Positions 12,687 through 23,800 of a DNA stretch of 64,000 nucleotides are shown piece after piece. The DNA comes from Beaufortia kweichowensis. Its lineage: Eukaryota > Chordata > Actinopteri > Cypriniformes > Gastromyzontidae. Where the stretch lies: positions 6,426,510 through 6,490,509 of the forward strand of contig CM032816.1 in assembly GCA_019155185.1 (NCBI GenBank). The letters run 5' to 3'. Position 1 is the stretch's first letter; the number at the start of each line of letters is the position of its first letter. Below the pieces are notes generated by a model that saw nothing but the letters and a program-made list of their open reading frames with translations, ran no database searches and was not told where the DNA came from. The position numbers and the translations under genes are program-made.

Positions 12687-13055
12687 ATGGCTGCACGCCC
12701 TATGGAGACTGTGGGTTTCGCTGTGCTACCCGCACACATCTTGGCATCGGCTATGGAGGAGTTTCCCCAACAGCTGCCCGTACCCAAGTGCATGGCACGG
12801 GGCAGAAACCGGCCCAGGCGGCCCCGAGATGCCCGGTTCAAGACCCAGCCGGTCACCTTTGCCGAGATCGCAGAGGTGGAGGAGGAAGGGGCTTCTCCTC
12901 TGGAGGAGGAAAGGGCGAGACGATCGTTCCTGCAGAGTCTGGAGAGTCTGAGGAGAAGCACACAGACTTTGCATCACTCGGGATCCACACAGAGCTGCCG
13001 CACCGCATCCGCACAGGCGAGTCTGGACTCCAGTGACTCAGACTCGGCACAGTGA
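12687..13055 (+). CDS. c11orf96: C11orf96 homolog (uncharacterised small protein)
   Basis: Single-exon gene for a 122-aa protein, starting at the first ATG after the TATA box (context CCATGG). The middle carries a basic stretch (GRNRPRRPRDARFKTQPVTF) followed by an acidic one (EIAEVEEEGASPLEEE), then SFLQSLESLRRSTQ and a Ser/Asp tail ending DSSDSDSAQ. This arrangement matches vertebrate C11orf96, which also lies downstream of ALKBH3 in human. It has no signal peptide, membrane segment or known catalytic motif, and I do not know its function. The coding region is much more GC-rich than its surroundings, which is why overlapping frames on both strands are also open; those have no ATG or no homology. 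Confidence 0.9.
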   Translation: MAARPMETVGFAVLPAHILASAMEEFPQQLPVPKCMARGRNRPRRPRDARFKTQPVTFAEIAEVEEEGASPLEEERARRSFLQSLESLRRSTQTLHHSGSTQSCRTASAQASLDSSDSDSAQ

Positions 13056-13777
13056 AGGATGGAGGAGATTGGAGTCACACATATCTTCTTTTAAATTCCT
13101 GATTTACATCTGTTAGCCTAGTTGTGATATGCATACAAATGTGATAATACTGTGCAAATTCCAGTCGAGTTACACTGGCACAATGATTGTTTTGAAGCTC
13201 CTCTGCAAAAGCAAAGTTGTAGCATGTCAGAACTAAATTCCTACGCAAATTCCTTTTTATTGCAGGAGACGAGTAATGTCTGTAATGAACTTGGACAGAA
13301 GAGGTGGTATGCTGTGTATTATGCTGTGTATTTAAACAGACTGATGTTTTCATATCCCATGTGCCGGCTTAAAGATTGTACAGTCAAATTCTTCACTGCT
13401 GAGCAGGACGTAGACTGTTACAGTTTGGTTTATTTCATGATAAACGTTTATAAGAGGTACAGTGAAGGTACTGTATTTTTACAGAATAATCAGGCAGGAT
13501 TATAAATCCTGATGTTGTCCAAGTCTGCCAGATTGGTGAACCTGCATATAAACTCGATGAGGAGCAAATTATTGTACTTTTTTAATGTATCTTATATTTA
13601 TTCACAGATTATTTTGTTATAACATAGCCTAGTGGTTTTAGAAATTGTTCTGTTGACACTGTGGACTTGTAAAGTCACTATTACTGTACTTACATGAAAA
13701 AGCCTTTATACTATACGTTGACCTTTATTATCTTTGTTAATTTGTTTCATACTTTCTTTCATAGATATGCAAATAAA
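13056..13777 (+). other. c11orf96: c11orf96 3' untranslated region
   Basis: About 720 nt of AT-rich sequence ends at an AATAAA at 13772-13777. An open frame at 13152-13505 falls inside it but has UTR-like composition and no homology that I recognise. A second AATAAA lies near 14149. Confidence 0.55.
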
Positions 13778-14333
13778 CTTTATAACGTTGGATTTGTTGT
13801 CAATTTTGTCATTTAGTTTGTCTTTAAACAGGTTTCTTGTATTGTTTAGATGCTGATTGATCAGTAAGTATATTTAAAAAAATTATTATTGATTTGTCAC
13901 TCTCACTGCACTTAGATATTCATTTGTGACCCTGTCTGTGAAAACCAGGCTAAAATCTAAAAATCAAATTCAGTATTAAAGATACCAAGGTTATATTTTT
14001 ACAGAATGATCTGTACATTATATAGAATAATTTTATGTAGAAAACAGTAAATCGCAAAAAAATTACTTTAGCTGGATTCTCACAGGCAGGGTGACATTTA
14101 TGCTTTGATTTAATCATCTTTGTTTATTGTTTTATACATTCTGCTACAAATAAACTTTATATTGTTTAATTTGTTATTTCACAAAAATATTTCATGATTA
14201 AAGTTTGATCAGCAAACTAGTTCAAAGATAAATGTAGGTATGATACAAAACAATACAAATATCACTAAACTGAGAATCTGTGGGAGATACAAAAAAACAA
14301 CGTGCCTAGCAGACAGAGGTTGTAATAAAAACG

Positions 14334-14404
14334 TGTGGTTGCCATGGCGATGGTTAGGTCGTGAAATATGATGTTTTGAAATTGTTTGGGAAAGCGAATG
14401 TTTT
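14334..14404 (+). repeat. direct repeat copy A with X-box-like core
   Basis: This copy begins GTGGTTGCCATGGCGATGG and runs through TTAGGTC, ATGATGTTTTGAAA and GGAAAGC. It is roughly 85% identical by eye to 15030-15103 in the same orientation, about 690 bp away. GTTGCCATGGCGAT resembles one and a half RFX X-box half-sites. Confidence 0.6.
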
Positions 14405-15029
14405 GTCTTCTAATAAGGGCATTGCAGCAGTGGAAACCAGTACGATCTGTAATGACTCCTTAGTTTGAACCCTCGCTTATAATCACTTACAATCTTAGAC
14501 GATAACATGTTTACACAGACCCACAGCCAAAAACAACTTTTTTTAGTCCCCATCCGGACTCATCATCAGATTTCTGCCGGTCCAGGGCCAAGCACCTAAA
14601 AATAACATCTATCTGACTTCCCTTCTGATCCAGTTACATTATCAGAAAACACGTCTCTCTATCCTACTGGTAATTTTGCTGTGTTGTGAAAGACTACCCT
14701 CTAAAGTGTGTGTGTGTGTTTTAGGGAATACCCTTTGCACCACTGAGTCGGTCTTTATAACCACAGGAAACACTTGCATCTTATCATTTCTGAGTGGTAA
14801 GCTAATACCACTGACAGTTGTTTATTCCTTTCCAGCTAGATATTAATGATGTATTTCTCAAATCAGTTTGGCTGTTTACTGTTGGGCATTGTTTACTAGA
14901 TCACAGTTTAGAGATCAATCAGTCTGCCAATGTTTTCATACCACCTTCAAGGATATTTTTGCATCAGAGAAATTATGCTTGTTCATCTCCTCTGTCTGCT
15001 CTAAAGTGCCACAGCAACCTACTTTAAAT

Positions 15030-15103
15030 GTGGTTGCCATGGAGATGGTTAGGTCAGGGACATACGATGTTTTGAAAGTGTTAGGAAAGCAAACTTCATG
15101 TTC
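15030..15103 (+). repeat. direct repeat copy B with X-box-like core
   Basis: Second copy of the 14334-14404 unit: GTGGTTGCCATGGAGATGG, TTAGGTC, ACGATGTTTTGAAA, GGAAAGC. The similarity stops on both sides. Confidence 0.6.
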
Positions 15104-17345
15104 ATTCTTTACCAGACTGTCTTGTCTCCAGCTCCTCCCATTCCTTCCCCGAATACACTTAATTTCTCTCTCTGTATTTACAGCTTATCTCATTTTAGCT
15201 ATACACATACCTTTATAGATATTCATTCTTAGCATGGTATTGGTTTTGAACCTTTTCAGATTTTTATAAGTGTTTACAAACAATATAAAACCATAAATGT
15301 GTCATTGACGTTTTGTAGTTTATCTGAATCCGGGGGAGTTGCCTAGTGCATAATGTGTGCTGAACAAAAACAGCCTTCAATTTAAAACATCATGTTCCCA
15401 GCAGGCATTTAGAATAGCCAAGTCGTTCTGCATTATGTAACAAATTGTTCTTTATCTATTATTCCTTGCCAAAAGAAAAGATCTTAAAAAAAGGTTTCTG
15501 AAAAGAGGTTGTATTTAGGAGAAACTATCATGGTGTTGATCAGTTTTGCCAGATCTGTTAAATTAACAAAATGAACTTTGAAAAGTGTTGTATTTTGCAA
15601 TGCAACTTGTTTATGTGTACGATTCACTTTATATTCTCACTGTTTACTTTAAACAATTTCTAATATTCAACTAGAAAGCTGTTTATTTCACTATTGGCAT
15701 AGTGAGTATAAATTAGTCATTAGACAAATACAATGACTCATGTTTACAGGTCTGAGTTTATTGAATTGATTTGTACCTTTTTCTTAACTGGAAACACTCC
15801 ATCTTTATTACATGGCAAGGTCATAAGCCAGATGTCTGAGGACATTTATAAAGATGTGGTACTAAGGTACTAAGTCTGCATTATTTTAATGTCATTTGAT
15901 TCTCATTCTGCCTGATGTTGCTCAGAGTCATCTGAGTGCTGTCTGAAAAACTGAATCCCTGACCTACATTCTCATACGCCTCAAAGCAGAAAACAGGTTT
16001 TGGGTCAGAACCAAGAGACACATAACTAGAAACACCATGTTCCCTTCTCCTATCTCTTTCTCTGTTTGATCTGATGGTAATAAATCATATATTTATCGTG
16101 AAGGCATCGTGGTAACCTACTTTCATTCTTATTTCCTCAAAACATTGATGAGGGCGGTAGACAAAAGATGACATGCAGAAAATGATTAATATATGTGTCA
16201 GAGGAATAGAAAGATCAATATAGTAAGTGTGATGAATGGTGTTGTATTTTTTATTTGAGAGCTTCTTTATGAAACAGCATCTACGTAAACTTATGCAGTA
16301 TGCAGTATGTTATAATATTTACTCTTATGTCATTTACAAATTTCACTGTAACTTCACTGTAACACAAAAAGGTGGATTTCTGACAAATATCCTTGTGCAT
16401 ATAATGAAAAAGTGGAAGGTTATGCTTTTTGTCATTTTGTGTGTTTGACAGCCTCTGACCTCATACATTTTCATTATATGGAAAACACTGGCCAGGAAAT
16501 ACAGAGGTAACAGTATTAGGTTAAAAAATAAAGACCTAAAGTGGATTCTCAAAGATTTTAGATACCGTCAGGTAGTCAGACACAGCATCATTATCTGGTC
16601 AAATTAATGGAAGGTAATCAAAATGCATCTTGTGTCACTGGGAACCTATCTAAGCAATGCAATGCTGACATTTCCATTCTGTGTATGCTACTGATACAGA
16701 GATAGCAGTCATCTGTATGTGTGCCAGAACTAACAGACTATTCTCCAAGGGCTTGCTAGAATGAGAAATCTTTCTCTTTTATCATTTTACCCTGCCCTTT
16801 ATCTGCGTCATATTCTCTGGGCAATGGTTGGGGGAAATGTTCATGGCCAGATTTAGGGCGACTATGGTGAAATAAAAACACTTGCATGTAAGCTGAAGGT
16901 TGTGTGATTTGGTAATGTAGAAGGAAAAACAATAACAGCACCTGCATTTACTTTAAATGCATACTGGGGCCAAAAGACTGAGATGGCACAACCTGTTCTC
17001 CTTAATCTGAAACAGGCCCAGTAAACATTGCATGTTCATTCTTTATTTTCCTGTCTTACCAATATAAGCACTTTGACCAAATGTCTTCTGTGTTTCCACA
17101 ATCAGATAAATTATATGTTTCTGACAGAACAAACAAACAATAATAATTATAATATATTAAATTAATACATTATAATGATTTTTCTGAGACATGTTAAGCT
17201 CAAAGTTATATTTTAAAGGTCTAAAGCTTTACATAACGTTGACTCCTGTCCAGTAGATGCCAGTAGCACAAATATACAACGCAACACAAGAGAAGAAGCT
17301 CTTTTATTGACGCTACTGCGGACGTATGACAGCGCGAGTACGGAA

Positions 17346-17472
17346 TGACGTCTTTGTATTTTTTTATTGACGGCGCTTTCTGGCCAATCATACAAAGAGA
17401 AACGAATGACGTTTTTAAAGTTCGTTTTTAGAGCCAATCACAATCAGCGAAATCTGAAGCGCGAACGGTTGA
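17346..17472 (+). promoter_or_regulatory. ticrr: ticrr promoter: TGACGT/CCAAT modules plus E2F and MYB sites
   Basis: Two CCAAT boxes (17384-17388 and 17434-17438) lie 50 bp apart, each preceded by a TGACGT motif (17347 and 17408). They are followed by GAAGCGCGAACGGTTG at 17457-17472, which combines an E2F-like GCGCGAA with a MYB-type AACGGTTG. The region is CpG-rich compared with the DNA around it. This layout is common in cell-cycle genes bound by NF-Y and E2F/MuvB factors and fits a replication-initiation gene. The assignment is from motifs only. Confidence 0.55.
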
Positions 17473-17850
17473 AGAGAAATTGTGATGCTATGGCTAACGT
17501 ATATTTTTGAGTGTACAGAAACAATACTTTAGAAGTGTAGTTTTTGAAAATGTCTGTTTTAACGGTATATTTGAATGGATAAAGTTATCAATTATTCGAT
17601 CGCTTTTTTGTTGTTGTTTTACTTATCGAGTCATGTCTTGTGTTGAGAAAAATAACGTACGTGCGCGTTTGTTTGCATGAGGTTCATGTACGACGCTGCT
17701 TGATTAGCTCGAAAATGTGTTTATTTCGAAGCTCTCTGGAAGCTTTGAAAAGGCATGACGTCACGATTCGCGTCCGTTCTGTATATTTATTGTAGTTGTA
17801 AACGTCTCTACTTTATTATTTGATCGATTATTGTGTATGACAGTGCAGTT

Positions 17851-20800
17851 ATGGCCTCTCAGAATGTGGTATTTGCTATCGATGCGGATTATCGACCCGA
17901 GGAGAACAGCAGCACGACCAGTGCCTATCAAAATCACCTCAAACACTGGATATTAAGAGTCCTGCTCAGTTGTGGAAATAAATACGGGCTGGAAAAAGTG
18001 CGATGGGGATATAAATTCTTCCATTCAAGGACTATGAAGAGCGCCACGCTCATTACCAAAAGAGCCGATTTCAAGGAGCTGCACGAGAAGGCGTTTAGTG
18101 ACTTTGAAGACGAACTGCTTGTCAAATTCAGCATCGAAAAGTCACCCAAAGGTCGGGAAAATAAACTGAAACCGAGTTCATCGAGTTGTGTCCAGAATGC
18201 AATAAAAGAGATCCTCCTGGATTTCCAGTGGGACAGACCTGACCTGACATCTCCCACCAAAGTGACACTCAGACCAAGAAGGTCCAGTAGAAATGTCCCA
18301 TTGCAGGACGATGACCTTGACAAAAATGTGCTGTTTGTCGTATGTGAATGTCCACGCTCTAAAAATGAGTTACGGGACTACTTATGTCTGCGTAGGGATG
18401 ACGGTAGACAACATAAAGACACTCGAGAGCAAGTGCTGTCCAAAAGTCTCATAGATATGCTTACGCAACGAAAAGTGGTGCTGCATTGGGCTGATTCGAG
18501 CGTATTGAAGGTAATTGGTGCTTTATTACATCAGTATCAGTTATTTTGGAAACACTTACTCACTGTTGTTTAGATTTTTTCACATTTTAAAATGATAAAA
18601 ATTAAATAATGTAAATATAAATATTCACATTAAAACCATGAAATTGTAACTGTGGTAATTATGTTGTGACTAAAAGCATCCAAAATAAATGAACACTGTT
18701 ATGTTTGATCACTTTCTAAAGTAGTCACCCTTTATCTAGATTTTGTAAAATCATCATCATCATTCGCATTTTATGCATCTGAAACTGAGAGGCTTTTTAA
18801 ACAGCATTGAAAAAATATACATTTTTGTTTTCTAGTCTAAACTTTTGACTAATACTTTAAATCACATATATGTGTAGCAAAATGTTTCCTTGTATGTTAG
18901 TGATGTTCACTACAATGTGTTTTTTCAGACTAATAATGTGGTAGAAGACTACACTGGCATTGAAACTGTGGCAGAGCTTCTGGGACAGGTTGGTGGTCAG
19001 GTGATACCTATGCTGTCTCCTTATTTAACACTGAGGGACCAACATCCAGGTATAAGCCCCGCTTTGGCTATGGGAATAGATGCTTTCCCTATAGACTCCA
19101 CCAATACCTACATCCAGTCCTCGGAAAGGATGCACCGACAAACATTTCCATCTTTGGGTGGCTGTCTTTGCTGGATTGCTGGTAAATAGTGTAGCATTCA
19201 TATAAATGTTTGTGTTGTGTTTGATGATCAGTGATTGTATCAAATGTTTTTGTGGCAGATGAGGACGGGCAATCCTGTAATGTGATGCTTGAGCCGGTCT
19301 CATGTGGGCAGAGATCTCTGCGGGCTCCTGTACAGGTGACACTTAAAGGTGTCTTGCAGGACTTGAGCACCCTGTCACATTCAGCATCAGAGAACTGGAT
19401 TCTGCGGTGCCCGGATGCTGAGCTCGGCCAGGTGTTGTTTCAGCACCTGAGAGAGCTGTCCAATGGAGGATGTACAATGGTAAAATAAAATGTTTATACT
19501 TCTTTACCTTAATAAAGAGTTGCTTTGCCTCTAAAATCATTTTGCATGAGTCACAATTTTTTTTTATAGTAACCAATAAACGCTTGTATGTGTATTATAT
19601 GAGGTTTGTGTTATTTTGTTTGCACAGATAGCAGAAGTGAGTGAAGGAGGTGTGGTTTGTTCAGCGCTGCTGTCAGTTCTGTCATCCTGCACGGCTCTGC
19701 TCACTGTCCTTCAGCCTTTGGTAACTCAAGAAAACGTGCACCTGCCCGAAAGCCTCGTTTCCTTGGAAACCACAGACATCTCCACTGACCTGCCTGATGT
19801 TGTCAGCAGTGTTCTCAATGTCATATACGGCATCATGGAGAATGAAGATTGCTCAGGTGTTTGTTTTAGCTGAGATAATTTGATTTGTCGGTGCCAAATG
19901 TGCAATTTGCACAATTTTACTATTTAAAGGCACAATAAGTATTAAAGATAAAAAATTATACATAATTGTTGGAACACCAAACATATTGTTATAAATTGTT
20001 ATAAAAAGATTAAACATAATTGTTATAAAACTTTATTTCATTATGTAATCCATGAACATGATTTGTGTGTTTGTTAGGGTAAATTTCTATAGGCAGTGAA
20101 AATAATGATGTTAACTCCATGTCATTCCACGTTCCTTTACAACGTCATCAAACTATCTCTTTGTTATTTTTTTAAATATAGGACATATTTATTTATTTAT
20201 TTGTCATTTCCAGATCAAGTAAGGCTGCCATTGGTTCCTGACTGGGCCAATCAAGAACTCAAACAGGAATCTTGTCTGAAGAAAAATGGGCTGGTGGAGG
20301 GGTGGTTCCCTCTGTCTGACCAATCAGGAATCAGCTGTCACTTAATGGAGTCAATAAGGTATTTTTACATTCAGCCTATCTGTTTGTCCTAGTATAGATC
20401 CAGCTTATTTCTCAGTCTAAAATGACTGATTATTTTTCATGTGCAGGTTGCTGCATGCAGCTCCTGAAGAAGAACATGTAGATGAGTCTTTAGACTCTCA
20501 GCAGGATCTGACCAGCTGTCTTTCAGAGCTCTATCAGAGCAGTACAACTGGCTCCAATGGGAACCAGAGGTCCAAGAAACGTGAGTACAATGAAAAAGCT
20601 GAAATATTTTTGACATTTACAGTGTTGCTAATAGCGCACTTTGACCTTCAAGGAGGTACCCAACGCACACCAGTAAGACAGAAGATGAAGACCATGAGCC
20701 GCTCTTTACAGATGCTGAACTTCGCTCGCTTGAATGTTAAGGCTCAAAAGACTCAGCCTGATAACAGCACGGCTGGTTCTGCGAAAGGGAATGAAAAGGG

Positions 20801-23800
20801 CGGAAAGAGATGCTCTGGAGATCGAACTAAGCCTGGCCCCCTGCGTGAGTATCTGTGCCTGAAATCTTGTATTCTTGTTCTGTTGGTTTGACATTACTGT
20901 ACTGTAAATGCTAATCATAAAGTATTTTTTATAGCTCAACTGGTGGACCATGATGCTAACAAAAGTCATGGCTTCAGTTCCCAGAGAATACACATACTGA
21001 TGAATTATATAGCTTTAATTTACTATAAGTTGCTTTGTATGAAAACACATGCCAAATGTCTAAACGTTATTGGTTCACAAACTCTCAAAAACAGACTTTA
21101 CCACTGAGGAGGAGCTGATATCTCACCTGGAGACCACTTATCAGAAAGCTGTGGAAAACAGATCAGCCCCCATTCTCTCTCAGCTTCAGGATTTGCTCTC
21201 AGTTGTGAATACATTCATTAAAACCAACAAAGATTTGGAGGTGAGTGAGTCAAACACTTACCGTACATCAAAATTGCATTTTTGTATTGCACCATATATC
21301 TCCTTTATAATCGTATGTTTGTAACAAAGTCTGTTGCACTCCTCAGAACTCTGAAATGTCTAATAATGTCTAAAGCTGAAATGTCTTGCATGTTTTGAAA
21401 ATGTAACAATGTCTCGTCAACAGCTGAAGTCATATAATTATTTCATAGATGTACGCTCTAAATTATTTGTTTGCCAGTGATGTTTTCTCATTTTTTGACA
21501 GGCTTCATTCTTGGATTTGGTGCAGAAGAATCTATTGAAAACCTGTCAGTCAATTCGTCAGCTTTATGGAGACTCTGCTGATGTTGAAAGTAAAATTAGG
21601 GAGTAAGTACAAACCCAAAAGCAAATCAAATGCCAAATTATTGTGTTCAGATAAAAGTGGAATAATAATTACTCTACAGTCTTACATATTAACTTATGTA
21701 ATGTCTTTAATAGTAATTTAATAGTCTGTGAAATAATCAATATAACTATGAAACATTACTCCTTTTACAGATGTCAGGTACAAGCAGTTCTCAGACTTGA
21801 GATGTGCAAACAACTAGAACAGGAAGAAGAAGAGGTTGTGGAACAGAGAGTGGAGGATGTAAGAAGACATTCACTCTTTTAAAACCTTATTTTTCATTGT
21901 GTACTTACAGGTTAAACTATTACATCTCTTGCATAACTCGTGCTTTCAATCATTTGACATTGATTTGATTTGTTTGTCTGCATTGGTTTAAGGTGGCTGA
22001 TATGTTACGGATTATCTCTCGGAGTAAAGATGCCGTCTACTTGTCCAAGTTCATGCAGGATGAAGTTCTTCCAGTGTAAGTAATCAAAGTTCATGAACAG
22101 TAATGATGTTTAAGACACTATGTAAGGTATGTAATAATACTAAATTCTCTTTAAAACTATCTCCCAGATATCTGAACAGCATACCTAAGGTTCTGGCAGA
22201 TGTCTATCACAGTCTTGGCACTCAGCTTCCAGAAGCACTTGTTGCCGTCCTGCCATCTGACTTCTTCAGTGATGAGTCTATGGCTAAGGACAGCGTTTCT
22301 GTGAGCGCTTCTCCTTTCTCTGCCACTCAGAGCAACGTCTCCAGTGTTGGAGATCATCTGGAAGAACTTCTTCGCAATCGTTCTGCGAAGAAGAAAAGGT
22401 GATTTTTAAAGAAAATCAGATGTGATTTAATCAGGTACTTTGTTTTTACGTAAGTGCATATGTGAAGTTTTTCTGTTGCTTTTGTAGACAAAACATGCTT
22501 ACACGCCACAAGAGCATGACGGAGGCTCCTCAAGCACTTCGACAGATAGAAATGCCAAGAAAGTCCACACGTCTGGTGAGCTTTCTTTCATTGCTTTTAC
22601 ATTTCCTGCTTGTGTTCATCTTATAATGAAGTCAGAAGTACATGGATAGCTAATATAAAATACATTCGGAAAGTTGACTTCATGTGGTGTGACATGTTTA
22701 TACTTTTCTTTCTAACAATGAATCAATCAAATGTTAATGTATCTCTCTTGGATTTACAGACAAAGCCTAAACTTAGTGTTCAAGTAGAAAAACCTGCTGT
22801 GGAGGAACCACCACCTCAAAAGCAAACAGTTCAAGGTCACTTCATTGCTCATCTCATTTTACTCCTCATATCCTGTGGTTAAGCTTGGAGAGATGTGTAA
22901 TCTGTAGTTCGTTCTATATTTGTTCACAGAGGTGACAAAGGTTAGAAGAAATCTCTTTAACCAAGTGACGGTATCTCCTTCAAAGAAATCCAAAATGCCC
23001 AGAAGCCAGTCCGTGTCAGCGGTGGAGGGACTCAGAAAACGCAAGCGTTCAAATGGGGAGGATGACGGTAAATTCATTTGAACATGGATAGATTGTTTCA
23101 TGAAACTGTTATGTAGCGTGTGAGTTTAACCTGTAAAATCTTTGAATTTCAGAAAAACACTCTTTGTTGACTAAGAAAGTTTCTGAAACGCCGCTACATA
23201 AGCAGGTGTCCAATCGGTTACTTCACCGGCAAAGAACTGGCAGGTGAGTCCTAAGGCCTGGTTTTTAGATAGTAACTGCAGAAATTTAGCACTTTCAAGA
23301 AAGATATGAAAGATACAGTTTATTTCAAAATATTTCTAAACATTCATAATTTGTACAAAAAGACTGCAATTTGAAATGGAAACTTCTGTTTTGTCACAGG
23401 AGATCTGGAGAATCTGATGTGTGCATTATCGAGGAGTCTCCTGTCAAACCAGCTGCAGGTTAGTGTCTGAAGTTTTGGCATCTCCAACCTTGAATTACCA
23501 ATTATTCATGCTCAGGTTAATATAATAAATCATTCCTTCTTAGACCTGAGGAGAAGTCCAAGAATTAAAAGCCTTACTAGGAGACATTCCAGCGTGTTTT
23601 ATTCAAGCTCACAGCCACGTTCCAGAAACCTGGATCGTGCTCTCTCTTCCTCTCAACTCTGCCACTCCGAGAGTAAAGGTGAGCTGGATGTTACAGATGT
23701 GTTTAGAGACGGAGTGAAATAAGTGCAGAAATGTTCAGTGATTTCAGCAAAATAACTGTACATATCTAGTTTGCATCTCAAGAGGACAATTTTTGTAATT

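Larger units (their letters stand above)
13800..17300. other. intergenic region c11orf96-ticrr
   Basis: About 3.5 kb with no gene that I can support. It holds a pair of imperfect direct repeats (14334-14404 and 15030-15103, separate entry). A MEF2-type site CTAAAAATAA lies at 14596-14605 in a relatively GC-rich island (14540-14640). A short GT run begins at 14707. The rest is AT-rich and featureless to the eye. Confidence 0.5.

Noticed and set aside
12511..13036. Two long open frames overlapping c11orf96 in the other + frames, plus open antisense frames
   Set aside because: They lack an ATG start, have no homology, and arise from the GC-rich composition of the true coding region.
13152..13505. 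117-codon open frame after c11orf96
   Set aside because: It lies within the AT-rich 3' UTR before the poly(A) signal, with no recognisable motif.
17833..17850. Upstream extension of the ticrr frame
   Set aside because: The extension begins with GTG, not ATG. The first in-frame ATG, in strong context, is at 17851 and fits the family N-terminus.
20935..21005. Possible extra ticrr exon after TTTTTTATAG
   Set aside because: The acceptor is good and the frame is open, but I see no donor, and exons 7 and 8 already join in frame.
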